Shown: positions 22,268 to 29,866, counted from the first letter of the stretch. The stretch is DNA of 30,624 bases from an uncultured Eubacteriales bacterium (GCA_934643185.1 CAKUBN010000027.1:1-30624), one strand, 5' to 3'. Translations and numbers: made by a program. The notes: generated by a model not told the origin, from the letters alone.

Positions 22268-22296
22268 ATTATAGAACATTCTTTCGTGTTTGAAAA
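22268..22296 (-). promoter_or_regulatory. Likely promoter of the recD2 operon
   Basis: On the minus strand TTTTCA (22296-22291), 17 bp, then a perfect TATAAT (22273-22268). The -35 matches four of six positions. The -10 overlaps the stop codon of the preceding small gene. The predicted start near 22261 gives a leader of about 165 nt that contains the hairpin array. Confidence 0.55.
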
Positions 22297-22604
22297 GCCC
22301 CAATCTCCGCAAACGGGTATTTTTGCACAAGTCTGCGGATAATCGCGTCGATCTCCGGGTCGTTTGTCGGATTCAGGCACACAATGCGGCACATGCCGTA
22401 TAAATCCAGCCACTTCACGCGCTCCAAAACACTGCGCACAATATACTCTGCGTCGTCCGCGCGGCGAATCGTCGCATACACCGTAAACGGCAGCGCATCC
22501 TCCAGCATTTTCGAACGTGTCACGCGCAGGCAAATGCTCCGCACAACAAATAAAAAGATACACAGCGTAAACGCGCACACCAAAGCAATCCCGATAGGCT
22601 CCAT
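22269..22604 (-). CDS. Small single-pass membrane protein of unknown function
   Basis: I do not recognise the family. The 111-residue product has one N-terminal hydrophobic segment (about residues 4-24, IGIALVCAFTLCIFLFVV) followed by a soluble part. That part contains LPFTVYATIRRADDAEYIVRSVLERVKWLD and RIVCLNPTNDPEIDAIIRRLVQKYP. The V-x-A-T-I-R and later R-I-V-x-L-N strands with helices between them suggest a small alpha/beta domain in the cytosol, somewhat like the first units of a glycosyltransferase A fold (weak inference). I start at ATG 22604, with GGAGGTG 8 nt upstream; a GTG three codons earlier lies inside that site. It follows metK by 66 bp with no terminator, so it should be under the same SAM-I riboswitch. 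Confidence 0.7.
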   Translation of the reverse strand: MEPIGIALVCAFTLCIFLFVVRSICLRVTRSKMLEDALPFTVYATIRRADDAEYIVRSVLERVKWLDLYGMCRIVCLNPTNDPEIDAIIRRLVQKYPFAEIGAFQTRKNVL

Positions 22605-22670
22605 AAAAAACACCTCCGCGCCAGTCTATGACGCGAAGGTGCATTCGGTTCTTATTCTGTTTTGCGCAAA

Positions 22671-23855
22671 TTAAAGCACGGCAGCCTTCAGAGCCTCGAC
22701 CTTGTCGGTCTTCTCCCACTGCACGCCGAGCTCCTCGCGGCCCATGTGGCCGTAAGCGGCGAGCTGACGGTAAATCGGGCGGCGCAGGTCGAGGTTGCGG
22801 ATGATCGCGTTCGGGCGCAGGTCAAAGACCTTCTGCACAGCCTCGGCAAGCTTGGAATCCTCCACCGTGCCGGTGCCGAATGTATCGACCATAACGGAAA
22901 CCGGGTGTGCAACACCGATGGCGTATGCAAGCTGCACCTCGCACTTCTTTGCAAAGCCCGCAGCTACAATGTTCTTTGCAATATAACGTGCCGCATATGC
23001 AGCGGAACGGTCAACCTTCGTCGGATCCTTGCCGGAGAATGCACCGCCGCCGTGACGACCTACGCCGCCGTACGTATCGACGATGATCTTCCTGCCGGTC
23101 AGACCGCTGTCACCCACCGGGCCGCCGATGACAAAACGGCCGGTCGGGTTTACATAATACTTCGTGTTCTCATCGATGAGCTCCACCGGAACGATCGGCT
23201 TCACAACATATTCGATCATATCCTTGCGAATCTGTTCCAGAGAGACAGCCTCGCTGTGCTGCGTGGAAATAACGATGGTGTCGATGCGCTTCACTGTGTC
23301 GCCGTCGTATTCCGCCGTCACCTGCGTCTTGCCGTCCGGGCGGAGGTAGTCAAGCGTGCCGTCCTTGCGGACTTTTGCCAGCTGCTTTGCAAGCTTATGC
23401 GCCAAAGAGATGGTCAGCGGCATCAGCTCCGGGGTCTCATCGCAGGCATAGCCGAACATCATGCCCTGGTCGCCCGCGCCAATGAGGTCGTCCTGGTCAG
23501 CGGCGCCGTTTTTCGTCTCAAGGGATTCGTTCACGCCCATTGCAATGTCCGGGGACTGCATGTCGATGGAGGTCAGCACCGCACAGGTCGCACCGTTGAA
23601 GCCCGCATCCGGAGAATCGTAACCGATCTCTTTGATGACTTTACGCGCAATCGCATCGATGTCCACATAGCACTCGGTGGAAATCTCGCCCATCACGTGC
23701 ACCATACCGGTCGTCGCCGTCACTTCGCAAGCTACATGCGCGGTCGGGTCTTTCGCCATGATGTCGTCGAGAATTGCATCGGAAATCTGGTCGCAAACCT
23801 TGTCCGGGTGACCTTCGGTCACGGATTCAGATGTAAAAAGATGTTTGTTATTCAT
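22671..23855 (-). CDS. metK: S-adenosylmethionine synthetase
   Basis: This enzyme makes SAM from methionine and ATP as a cytosolic homotetramer. It has 394 residues. The N-terminal FTSESVTEGHPDKVCDQISD, the signature GAGDQGMMFGYA, and the phosphate loop GGGAFSGKDPTKVDRS are intact, as is the C-terminal RREELGVQWE-like end (here GREELGVQWEKTD). The ATG at 23855 has AAAGGAG 7 nt upstream; the frame stays open to 23879 without family similarity. It is preceded by a complete SAM-I riboswitch with terminator, so high SAM should stop its transcription. The small membrane protein gene follows 66 bp downstream. Confidence 0.98.
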   Translation of the reverse strand: MNNKHLFTSESVTEGHPDKVCDQISDAILDDIMAKDPTAHVACEVTATTGMVHVMGEISTECYVDIDAIARKVIKEIGYDSPDAGFNGATCAVLTSIDMQSPDIAMGVNESLETKNGAADQDDLIGAGDQGMMFGYACDETPELMPLTISLAHKLAKQLAKVRKDGTLDYLRPDGKTQVTAEYDGDTVKRIDTIVISTQHSEAVSLEQIRKDMIEYVVKPIVPVELIDENTKYYVNPTGRFVIGGPVGDSGLTGRKIIVDTYGGVGRHGGGAFSGKDPTKVDRSAAYAARYIAKNIVAAGFAKKCEVQLAYAIGVAHPVSVMVDTFGTGTVEDSKLAEAVQKVFDLRPNAIIRNLDLRRPIYRQLAAYGHMGREELGVQWEKTDKVEALKAAVL

Positions 23856-23905
23856 GTTTTGCTCCTTTACTCTTTTCACTCACAGCCCCCACAAGGAATT
23901 TTAGG

Positions 23906-23937
23906 AAAAAAAGAACCGCTCAAAAGATGAGCGGTTC
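23906..23937 (-). terminator. Riboswitch expression-platform terminator before metK
   Basis: GAACCGCTC (23937-23929 read leftward) pairs with GAGCGGTTC (23921-23913), then seven T (23912-23906). The stem and loop include GCTCATC, which can instead pair with the GATGAG end of the aptamer P1, giving the antiterminator used when SAM is scarce. Confidence 0.93.
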
Positions 23938-23943
23938 AAAATC

Positions 23944-24041
23944 CTCATCTTTCGGCATTGCCATGCCGCAGGAATTAGCACCTTGCAAAATGCAGGTTGC
24001 CGGACATCAAAGGGCCTGTTCCCTCCGTCACTCTTGATAAG
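23944..24041 (-). promoter_or_regulatory. SAM-I riboswitch (S box) aptamer
   Basis: On the minus strand the hallmarks appear in order: CTTATCAAGAG (P1 5' side, from 24041), GGAGGGAACAGGCCC (P2 region), TCCGGCAACCTGC, GCAAGGTGCTAATTCCTGC (P3/J3-4), GGCATGGCAATGCC (P4), and AAGATGAG closing P1. S-box RNAs bind SAM and switch off methionine and SAM genes in Firmicutes (established). It lies between its promoter and the metK terminator. Confidence 0.97.
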
Positions 24042-24067
24042 GGCATATTCATTTTTGACTGTAAAAA

Positions 24068-24096
24068 AGTATAACACAGTTTTTCGCAAATAGCAA
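24068..24096 (-). promoter_or_regulatory. Promoter of the SAM riboswitch-metK transcript
   Basis: On the minus strand TTGCTA (24096-24091), 17 bp, then TATACT (24073-24068), preceded by TGT (extended -10). The predicted start is near 24061, about 20 nt before the aptamer. Confidence 0.8.
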
Positions 24097-24099
24097 GGG

Positions 24100-24125
24100 A
24101 AAAAACCGCAGAAAATCCCGGTTTT
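24100..24125 (-). terminator. Terminator of ribU
   Basis: On the minus strand AAAACCG (24125-24119) pairs with CGGTTTT (24108-24102) and the T run continues to 24100. It lies 21 bp past the ribU stop and directly before the metK promoter. Confidence 0.8.
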
Positions 24126-24146
24126 ATACCGACAAATTCCGGCATA

Positions 24147-24755
24147 TCATACGACTTTGCCGTTGATGACCGGCTCCAGCTTTTTATATACCAGAATCGT
24201 GATAACCGCACTGATGAGCCCCTTGCAGAATGTAAACGGCAAGTTAAAGATCAAAAGCGCCTGCCACAACTCCTGCACGGACGGATTGATTGCCTGATAC
24301 ATGCCCATAATGGCCTCCATCGGCATCACATTCGTGTAGATCGGGTAAATGATGAACAGATTCGAGAAGAATCCCAGCACTGCCATCAAAAGCGCGCCCA
24401 CAACAGAGCCCACGATCGCGCCGCCGTAATTGCGGTGGTGGCGATAAATGAGCCCCGCCGGCACTACAAATGCCGAACCGATGATGAAGTTCGAGAGCTC
24501 CCCCACGCCGCCGGTGATGGTCTGCGAAAGCAGCACAAGGTTTTTCACAAAGCAAACGGCAACGCCGCTCACCGGGCCAAGCGTAAACGCCGCGATCAGC
24601 GCCGGCAGCTCCGAAAAGTCGAGCGAAATAAAGCTCGGCATAAACGGCAGCTGGAAGTGCAGGAACATCAAAACGGTCGCGATCGCCGCCAGCACGCCGG
24701 TCATCGCGATCTTACGAATGTTTACAGTGGAAGTTTTAGCAGTATTTACGGTCAT
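24147..24755 (-). CDS. ribU: ECF transporter riboflavin-binding S component
   Basis: This is a substrate-binding membrane subunit of an energy-coupling factor transporter, RibU type, which imports riboflavin together with EcfT and two ATPases encoded elsewhere. The 202 residues contain about six hydrophobic segments. The IRKIAMTGVLAAIATVLMFL start includes the AxxxA helix that contacts EcfT, and LDFSELPALIAAFTLGP is typical of RibU. GELSNFIIGSAFVVPAG follows. The FMN riboswitch upstream independently supports flavin as the substrate. The ATG is at 24755 with a distant AAAGG. It ends before its own terminator. Confidence 0.93.
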   Translation of the reverse strand: MTVNTAKTSTVNIRKIAMTGVLAAIATVLMFLHFQLPFMPSFISLDFSELPALIAAFTLGPVSGVAVCFVKNLVLLSQTITGGVGELSNFIIGSAFVVPAGLIYRHHRNYGGAIVGSVVGALLMAVLGFFSNLFIIYPIYTNVMPMEAIMGMYQAINPSVQELWQALLIFNLPFTFCKGLISAVITILVYKKLEPVINGKVV

Positions 24756-24970
24756 AAATGTCAGAACCTTTCTGTATGAATATCAGACGGCACAAATTCA
24801 AGCGATTTAACCGTAACGCCGATTTTTTGCTTACATCTTCCTTTACAGAGAAAACGCAAATCATTCGACGCAGTGCCGTCTTACGAACGCGCACCGGTCT
24901 GGTAGCCATACTACAAACCATGCCGCGCCCTATTTTATACTATGTCAATACAGAAACGGGGGTAAGAATC
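24756..24970 (-). other. Long ribU leader downstream of the riboswitch terminator
   Basis: About 215 nt separate the riboswitch terminator from the ribU start. I see no convincing gene. A 61-codon open frame (24736-24921) has no family similarity and overlaps ribU. A TTGACA at 24948-24943 has no -10 at a workable distance. Its length is unusual for a riboswitch-controlled gene. Confidence 0.4.
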
Positions 24971-25003
24971 AAAAAAAGCACCCCACGAAAACTCGCGGGG
25001 TGC
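24971..25003 (-). terminator. Terminator of the FMN riboswitch
   Basis: On the minus strand GCACCCCGCGA pairs with TCGTGGGGTGC (25003-24978, one G-U pair, short loop), followed by seven T (24977-24971). It lies about 25 nt after the aptamer. Confidence 0.93.
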
Positions 25004-25025
25004 CGAAAACCATTTTGATTCACGT

Positions 25026-25150
25026 TTCTTCTATCATCCGGACTATAACCGTCGGCTCCGGAATCACACCGGATCAGCGCAAAACTGCGGTCGCGGGCTT
25101 ATGTCAAAGACACTTACCGCCGGTGAGGAATCACACCTCGCCCCGAAGAA
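25026..25150 (-). promoter_or_regulatory. FMN riboswitch (RFN element)
   Basis: On the minus strand, from about 25150, the conserved parts appear in order: CTTCGGGGCGAGGTG, ATTCCTCACCGGCGGTAAG, AAGCCCGCGA, GATCCGGTGTGATTCCGG, AGCCGACGGTTATAGTCCGG, and ATGATAGAAGAAA closing P1. RFN elements bind FMN and turn off flavin synthesis or uptake genes (established), which fits ribU. No clear promoter lies between it and the tuf stop 28 bp away, so transcription may come from tuf readthrough. Confidence 0.96.
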
Positions 25151-25178
25151 AATGATGAGATTTTAGTTTGAGTAAAAA

Positions 25179-26381
25179 TTACTCGTTGATGCCGGTAACA
25201 ACGCCGGAACCAACAGTTCTGCCGCCTTCACGGATAGCGAAGCGAAGACCCTCTTCGATAGCGATCGGGGTGATCAGCTCAACGTCCATGACAACGTTAT
25301 CGCCAGGCATGCACATCTCGGTGCCTTCCGGCAGGGAGATAACGCCCGTAACGTCGGTGGTACGGAAATAGAACTGCGGACGATAGTTGTTGAAGAACGG
25401 GGTATGACGGCCGCCTTCGTCCTTGGTCAGAACGTAAACCTGACCCTTGAACTTGGTGTGCGGGTGAATCGTGCCCGGCTTGGACAGAACCTGGCCGCGC
25501 TCGATGTCGGTTCTCTGGATACCACGGAGCAGCACGCCGATGTTGTCGCCAGCCTCAGCAAAGTCGAGGAGCTTGCGGAACATTTCGATGCCCGTAACAA
25601 CAGACTTTCTTCTCTCGTCGGTGAGGCCGATGATCTCGACTTCATCAGACATCTTCAGAACGCCACGCTCAACTCTACCAGTAGCAACAGTACCACGGCC
25701 GGTGATGGTGAAGACGTCCTCAACCGGCATCAGGAACGGGAGGTCAGCCTTACGTTCCGGGGTCGGGATGTAGGAGTCGACAGCATCCATCAGGTCGAGG
25801 ATGCACTTGTACTCAGGAGCGTTGATGTCCTTGGACTCGCTGGTGAGTGCGAGGTAAGCGGAACCCTTGATGATCGGGGTGTCGTCGCCCGGGAACTCAT
25901 ACTCGTTCAGCAGGTCACGGATCTCCATCTCAACGAGCTCGAGGAGCTCTTCATCGTCAACCTGGTCGCACTTGTTCATGAATACAACAATGTACGGAAC
26001 ACCAACCTGACGGGAGAGGAGGATGTGCTCACGGGTCTGCGGCATCGGGCCGTCAGCAGCGGAAACGACGAGGATAGCGCCGTCCATCTGTGCAGCACCG
26101 GTGATCATGTTCTTAACATAGTCAGCATGGCCCGGGCAGTCAACGTGAGCATAGTGACGGTTGTCCGTCTCATACTCAACGTGAGCTGTGTTGATCGTGA
26201 TACCACGCTCTCTCTCTTCCGGAGCCTTATCGATCATGGAGTAATCCTCGAACTGTGCCTGGCCCTTCAGAGCGAGAACCTTCGTGATAGCAGCAGTAAG
26301 AGTAGTCTTACCATGGTCAACGTGACCGATTGTACCGATGTTTACATGGGGCTTATTTCTTTCGAACTTAGCCTTTGCCAT
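25179..26381 (-). CDS. tuf: Translation elongation factor Tu
   Basis: This GTPase delivers aminoacyl-tRNA to the ribosome. It has 400 residues. The G domain shows GHVDHGKT (19-26), DCPGHADYVKNM and NKCD; domain 2 has TGRVERG and domain 3 the usual GGRHTPFFNNYRPQFYFRTTDVTG. AAAGGAGG lies 8 nt before the ATG. It follows fusA by 91 bp, with its own extended -10 promoter in that gap, so it can be made at a higher level than the rest of the str operon. No good terminator follows; a small GAGTAA/TTACTC hairpin (25170-25184) spans the stop codon. Confidence 0.99.
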   Translation of the reverse strand: MAKAKFERNKPHVNIGTIGHVDHGKTTLTAAITKVLALKGQAQFEDYSMIDKAPEERERGITINTAHVEYETDNRHYAHVDCPGHADYVKNMITGAAQMDGAILVVSAADGPMPQTREHILLSRQVGVPYIVVFMNKCDQVDDEELLELVEMEIRDLLNEYEFPGDDTPIIKGSAYLALTSESKDINAPEYKCILDLMDAVDSYIPTPERKADLPFLMPVEDVFTITGRGTVATGRVERGVLKMSDEVEIIGLTDERRKSVVTGIEMFRKLLDFAEAGDNIGVLLRGIQRTDIERGQVLSKPGTIHPHTKFKGQVYVLTKDEGGRHTPFFNNYRPQFYFRTTDVTGVISLPEGTEMCMPGDNVVMDVELITPIAIEEGLRFAIREGGRTVGSGVVTGINE

Positions 26382-26430
26382 TGGAATTGCCTCCTTTTAT
26401 TCAGTAAAATAACCTTTTGAGTTTATTACC

Positions 26431-26459
26431 ATTGTAGCAACAAACCGCAAAAAAATCAA
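26431..26459 (-). promoter_or_regulatory. Internal promoter for tuf
   Basis: On the minus strand TTGATT (26459-26454), 17 bp, then TACAAT (26436-26431), preceded by TGC (extended -10). It lies just after the fusA stop; the predicted start near 26424 is about 43 nt before tuf. Confidence 0.78.
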
Positions 26460-26472
26460 GTATAATTTCGCT

Positions 26473-28566
26473 TTATTCAGCCTTTTTTCTGGAAGCGATG
26501 ATCGTTTCAGAAACAGACTTCGGAACTTCAGCGTAATGAGAGGGCTCCATGGTGTACTGACCACGGCCCTGGGTCTTGGAACGCATGTCCGTTGCGTAGC
26601 CAAACATCTCAGACAGCGGAACTTCGCTGGTGATCTGCATAGCGCCCGGAGTAGCCTCCTGGTTCTGCATGATGCCACGACGGGAGTTGAGGTCACCGAT
26701 AACGTTGCCGAGGTATTCCTCCGGAACGGTAACAACGACCTTCATGATCGGCTCCATGATGACCGGATCTGCCTTGCGCATAGCATCCTTGAATGCCATG
26801 GAACCGGCGATCTTAAAGGCCATTTCAGAGGAGTCAACTTCATGATAGGAACCATCATACAGCGTGACCTTCACGTCAACAACGTTGTAGCCTGCAAGTA
26901 CGCCGGAGAGCATTGCACCCTGGATACCCTGATCAACAGCCGGGATATATTCCTTCGGAACCGTACCGCCGACAACTGCGTTGACGAACTCGTAGCCCTT
27001 ACCCGGGTTCGGCTCAATACGGATCTTAACATGACCGTACTGGCCCTTACCGCCGGACTGACGAGCGTACTTCATATCGGAATCCGCATTCTTGCGGATC
27101 GTCTCTTTGTAAGCAACCTGCGGCTTACCGACGTTAGCCTCAACCTTAAACTCACGCATCAGACGGTCAACGATGATCTCCAGATGGAGCTCACCCATGC
27201 CGGCGATGATGGTCTGGCCGGTTTCATCATCGGTATAGGCCTTGAAGGTCGGGTCTTCTTCTGCGAGCTTTGCAAGCGCAATGCCCATCTTTTCCTGACC
27301 GGCCTTGGTCTTCGGCTCAATCGCAACACGGATAACCGGCTCCGGGAATTCCATGGACTCAAGGATGATCGGGTGCTTTTCGTCGCAAAGGGTATCACCG
27401 GTGGTGGTGTTCTTCAGACCGACTGCAGCAGCGATGTCGCCTGCGTAAACCATTTCCAGATCCTGTCTGTGGTTTGCGTGCATCTGAACAATACGACCGA
27501 CACGCTCGGTGTTATCCTTTGTGGAGTTGTAAACGGTGGAACCAGCCGTAAGCGTACCGGAGTACACACGGAAGAAGCACAGCTTACCGACGAACGGGTC
27601 CGTAGCAATCTTAAATGCAAGAGCGGAGAACGGCTCCGTATCGGAAGAGTGACGAACGTCCTCTTCTTCGGTTTCCGGGTTTACACCCTTAATAGCCGGA
27701 ACATCCGTCGGGGCCGGCATGTAATCAACAATCGCGTCCAGAAGCTTCTGAACACCCTTGTTCTTATAGGAAGTACCGCAGGTAACCGGAACCATCGTGT
27801 TGTTGATGGTGGACTTGCGGATGCAGGTCTTGATCTCATCGATCGTGAGCTCTTCACCCATGAGATACTTCTCCATGAGTGCGTCGTCCTGCTCGGCGAC
27901 ATGCTCGATCATCTCGGTGTGATACTTCTCTGCGAGCTCTTTCATGTCTTCCGGGATCTCTTCGCAACGGATATCCTTGCCAAGATCATCATAGTAGACA
28001 TAAGCCTTCATTTCCACGAGGTCGATGAGGCCCTTGAAGGTATCTTCAGAGCCGATCGGCAGCTGGATCGGTACAGCGTTGCACTTCAGTCTCTCGCGCA
28101 TCATGTTGACAACGCGGTAGAAATCAGCGCCCATAATGTCCATCTTGTTGACATACGCCATACGCGGAACCTTGTATTCCTCAGCCTGACGCCAAACGGT
28201 CTCAGACTGCGGCTCAACGCCGCCCTTTGCGCAGAAAACCGTTACGGAACCATCGAGAACACGCAGGGAACGCTCAACTTCAACGGTGAAGTCAACGTGG
28301 CCCGGGGTGTCGATGATGTTGATACGGTTCTGGTGACCGTTTCTGTCCGGCCAGAAGCACGTCGTAGCAGCGGAAGTGATCGTGATACCTCTCTCCTGCT
28401 CCTGTGCCATCCAGTCCATCGTAGCGGAACCGTCGTGGGTCTCGCCGATCTTGTAGTTGACGCCTGTGTAATAAAGGATACGCTCGGTCGTTGTTGTTTT
28501 ACCGGCATCGATGTGCGCCATGATGCCGATATTTCTTGTAAATTCAAGTGGTACCTGACGGGCCAT
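26473..28566 (-). CDS. fusA: Translation elongation factor G
   Basis: This GTPase drives translocation and, with RRF, ribosome recycling. It has 697 residues in the five-domain layout. The G domain has AHIDAGKT (17-24), DTPGHVDF and NKMD; the C-terminal part has RVYSGTLTAGSTVYN (domain 2), GMGELHLEIIVDRL (domain 3), GKGYEFVNAVVGGTVPKEYIPAV (domain 4) and EVPLSEMFGYATDMRS (domain 5). The EF-G1 form, not the FusA2 paralogue, is favoured by its place in the str operon, 30 bp after rpsG. AAGGAGG is 5-6 nt before the ATG. Confidence 0.99.
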   Translation of the reverse strand: MARQVPLEFTRNIGIMAHIDAGKTTTTERILYYTGVNYKIGETHDGSATMDWMAQEQERGITITSAATTCFWPDRNGHQNRINIIDTPGHVDFTVEVERSLRVLDGSVTVFCAKGGVEPQSETVWRQAEEYKVPRMAYVNKMDIMGADFYRVVNMMRERLKCNAVPIQLPIGSEDTFKGLIDLVEMKAYVYYDDLGKDIRCEEIPEDMKELAEKYHTEMIEHVAEQDDALMEKYLMGEELTIDEIKTCIRKSTINNTMVPVTCGTSYKNKGVQKLLDAIVDYMPAPTDVPAIKGVNPETEEEDVRHSSDTEPFSALAFKIATDPFVGKLCFFRVYSGTLTAGSTVYNSTKDNTERVGRIVQMHANHRQDLEMVYAGDIAAAVGLKNTTTGDTLCDEKHPIILESMEFPEPVIRVAIEPKTKAGQEKMGIALAKLAEEDPTFKAYTDDETGQTIIAGMGELHLEIIVDRLMREFKVEANVGKPQVAYKETIRKNADSDMKYARQSGGKGQYGHVKIRIEPNPGKGYEFVNAVVGGTVPKEYIPAVDQGIQGAMLSGVLAGYNVVDVKVTLYDGSYHEVDSSEMAFKIAGSMAFKDAMRKADPVIMEPIMKVVVTVPEEYLGNVIGDLNSRRGIMQNQEATPGAMQITSEVPLSEMFGYATDMRSKTQGRGQYTMEPSHYAEVPKSVSETIIASRKKAE

Positions 28567-28596
28567 ATAATCCTCCTTAATACGTTTACAGGTAAA

Positions 28597-29067
28597 TTAC
28601 CATCTGTAATGTGCGAAAGCCTTGTTGGCTTCTGCCATCTTATGCGTATCGTCACGCTTCTTAGCAGCGCCGCCGGCGCCGTTCAGAGCGTCAAGGATCT
28701 CTCCGGCCAGTCTCTCCTTCATCGTCTTTTCAGAACGAAGTCTGGAATAGCTCGCCATCCAGCGCAGACCCAGGGTCTGACGTCTCTCCGGACGAACCTC
28801 GATCGGAACCTGATAGTTCGCACCGCCAACACGGCGTGCCTTAACCTCCAGGCTCGGCATTACGTTCTCCATAGCCTGCTCGAAAACCTCCAGAGCGTTC
28901 TTGCCCGTCTTCTCTTCGACGATCTCGAATGCTTCGTAAACGATCTTCTGAGCTACGCCCTTCTTACCATCATACATGATGTTGTTAATCAGGCGTGTGA
29001 CCAGTTTGGAATTATACATAGGATCCGGCAAAACATCGCGTTTTGCTACATTGCCTCTTCTTGGCAT
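28597..29067 (-). CDS. rpsG: 30S ribosomal protein S7
   Basis: S7 initiates assembly of the 30S head by binding the 3' major domain of 16S rRNA. It has 156 residues, the family length. MPRRGNVAKRDVLPDPMYNS, LINNIMYDGKKG and the RRVGGANYQVPIEVRPERR signature are intact, and the C terminus has KRDDTHKMAEANKAFAHYRW. I start at ATG 29067 with GGAGGG upstream; the open frame to 29118 has no family similarity. In E. coli S7 also represses its own operon by binding the rpsL-rpsG gap; here that gap is a long 187 nt and structured. Confidence 0.99.
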   Translation of the reverse strand: MPRRGNVAKRDVLPDPMYNSKLVTRLINNIMYDGKKGVAQKIVYEAFEIVEEKTGKNALEVFEQAMENVMPSLEVKARRVGGANYQVPIEVRPERRQTLGLRWMASYSRLRSEKTMKERLAGEILDALNGAGGAAKKRDDTHKMAEANKAFAHYRW

Positions 29068-29140
29068 AGTCTTCCCTCCTTCACATAATAGTATGAATTC
29101 ATCGGTACTCGAAAGCACAAGCTCCCGCCGGCTAAGAAAA

Positions 29141-29204
29141 GGTATTTACGCACGATAATCAGTAGCTTATCTATTATAAATACCCTTAAAGCGAATTTCG
29201 CTTT
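29141..29204 (-). other. Structured rpsL-rpsG spacer
   Basis: Two nested pairings, GGTATTTA/TAAATACC (29141-29148 with 29177-29184) and inside it GATAA/TTATC (29154-29158 with 29167-29171), stand next to a perfect hairpin AAAGCGAA-T-TTCGCTTT (29188-29204). No U tract follows leftward, so termination is unlikely. The position corresponds to the S7 translational operator of E. coli, but the sequence was not compared. Confidence 0.5.
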
Positions 29205-29254
29205 TCCGGTCAAAAGTTCATTGTGTAACGATTAAATTTGGCTCTTTAAAGAAA

Positions 29255-29683
29255 TTACTTCTTTGCAGCGCCGGCCTTCGGTCTCTTAGCGCCGTACTTG
29301 GAACGAGCCTGCATACGCTTTGCAACACCCTGCGCGTCAAGCGTGCCGCGGATGATGTGGTAACGTACACCAGGAAGGTCCTTAACACGACCGCCACGGA
29401 TCATAACAACGCTATGCTCCTGCAGGTTGTGACCAACACCCGGGATGTAAGCGGAGACTTCGATACCGTTGGAAAGACGGACTCTGGCAATCTTACGAAG
29501 TGCGGAGTTCGGCTTCTTCGGGGTAGCAGTCTTAACAGCAGTGCAGACACCGCGCTTCTGGGGAGAATCCTGATCGATAGCAATTCTCTTCTTGGAGTTC
29601 CAACCCTTCAGCAGTGCCGGCGCCTTTGCCTTCTTCTCGGAAACTGCGCGACCTGTGTGAATCAACTGGTTAAATGTGGGCAT
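29255..29683 (-). CDS. rpsL: 30S ribosomal protein S12
   Basis: S12 lies at the decoding centre. It has 142 residues, longer than the 124 of E. coli because of an extra stretch (about residues 17-40, between GRAVSEKK and PQKRGVC). The conserved TPKKPNSALRK (54-64) and HSVVMIRGGRVKDLPGVRYH have Lys at the positions whose change gives streptomycin resistance, so no target resistance is predicted. AAGGAGGTG is 6 nt before the ATG. No L7Ae-family gene lies between rpoC and rpsL, unlike in Bacillus. It is transcribed from a strong promoter in the rpoC 3' end through a structured leader. Confidence 0.99.
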   Translation of the reverse strand: MPTFNQLIHTGRAVSEKKAKAPALLKGWNSKKRIAIDQDSPQKRGVCTAVKTATPKKPNSALRKIARVRLSNGIEVSAYIPGVGHNLQEHSVVMIRGGRVKDLPGVRYHIIRGTLDAQGVAKRMQARSKYGAKRPKAGAAKK

Positions 29684-29754
29684 ATTGCACCTCCTTACAC
29701 AATTTCTATATATGTCATGCGGGTTTATATTGCCCGCAGAACATGCGCCTATAC

Positions 29755-29801
29755 AAAACAGTATCCTGTCCGTACAAAAATCGCGCGGACAGGTCTGTTT
29801 T
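29755..29801. terminator. Large hairpin in the rpoC-rpsL gap (terminator or attenuator)
   Basis: AAAACAG/CTGTTTT (29755-29761 with 29795-29801) and CCTGTCCG/CGGACAGG (29765-29772 with 29786-29793) make an interrupted 15-bp stem ending in TTTTG on the minus strand. It could terminate rpoC, but it also lies downstream of the rpsL promoter, so it could attenuate the str operon. A second hairpin GCGGG/CCCGC (29719-29723 with 29733-29737) follows before rpsL. Confidence 0.6.
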
Positions 29802-29866
29802 ATGCGGTTTCAAAGGCGGTTCTGGCAGAAATTCTCAGATTTCATGCCCACAACACACCATTTGAC

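Noticed and set aside
24736..24921. A 61-codon frame in the ribU leader
   Set aside because: No family similarity, poor start context and overlap with the ribU start.
24943..24948. TTGACA on the minus strand in the ribU leader as a promoter
   Set aside because: A TATAAA lies only 3 bp away and nothing like a -10 occurs 16-18 bp downstream.
25170..25184. GAGTAA/TTACTC hairpin as the tuf terminator
   Set aside because: Only 6 bp, AT-rich, spans the stop codon and is not followed by a U tract.
26536..29088. An 850-codon plus-strand open frame opposite fusA and rpsG
   Set aside because: It exactly mirrors two certain genes, has no domain similarity and no ribosome binding site; long antisense frames arise from the strong codon bias of fusA.
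29173..29178. TATAAT on the minus strand before rpsG as a promoter
   Set aside because: No acceptable -35 at 16-18 bp and no extended -10; it is part of a stem.
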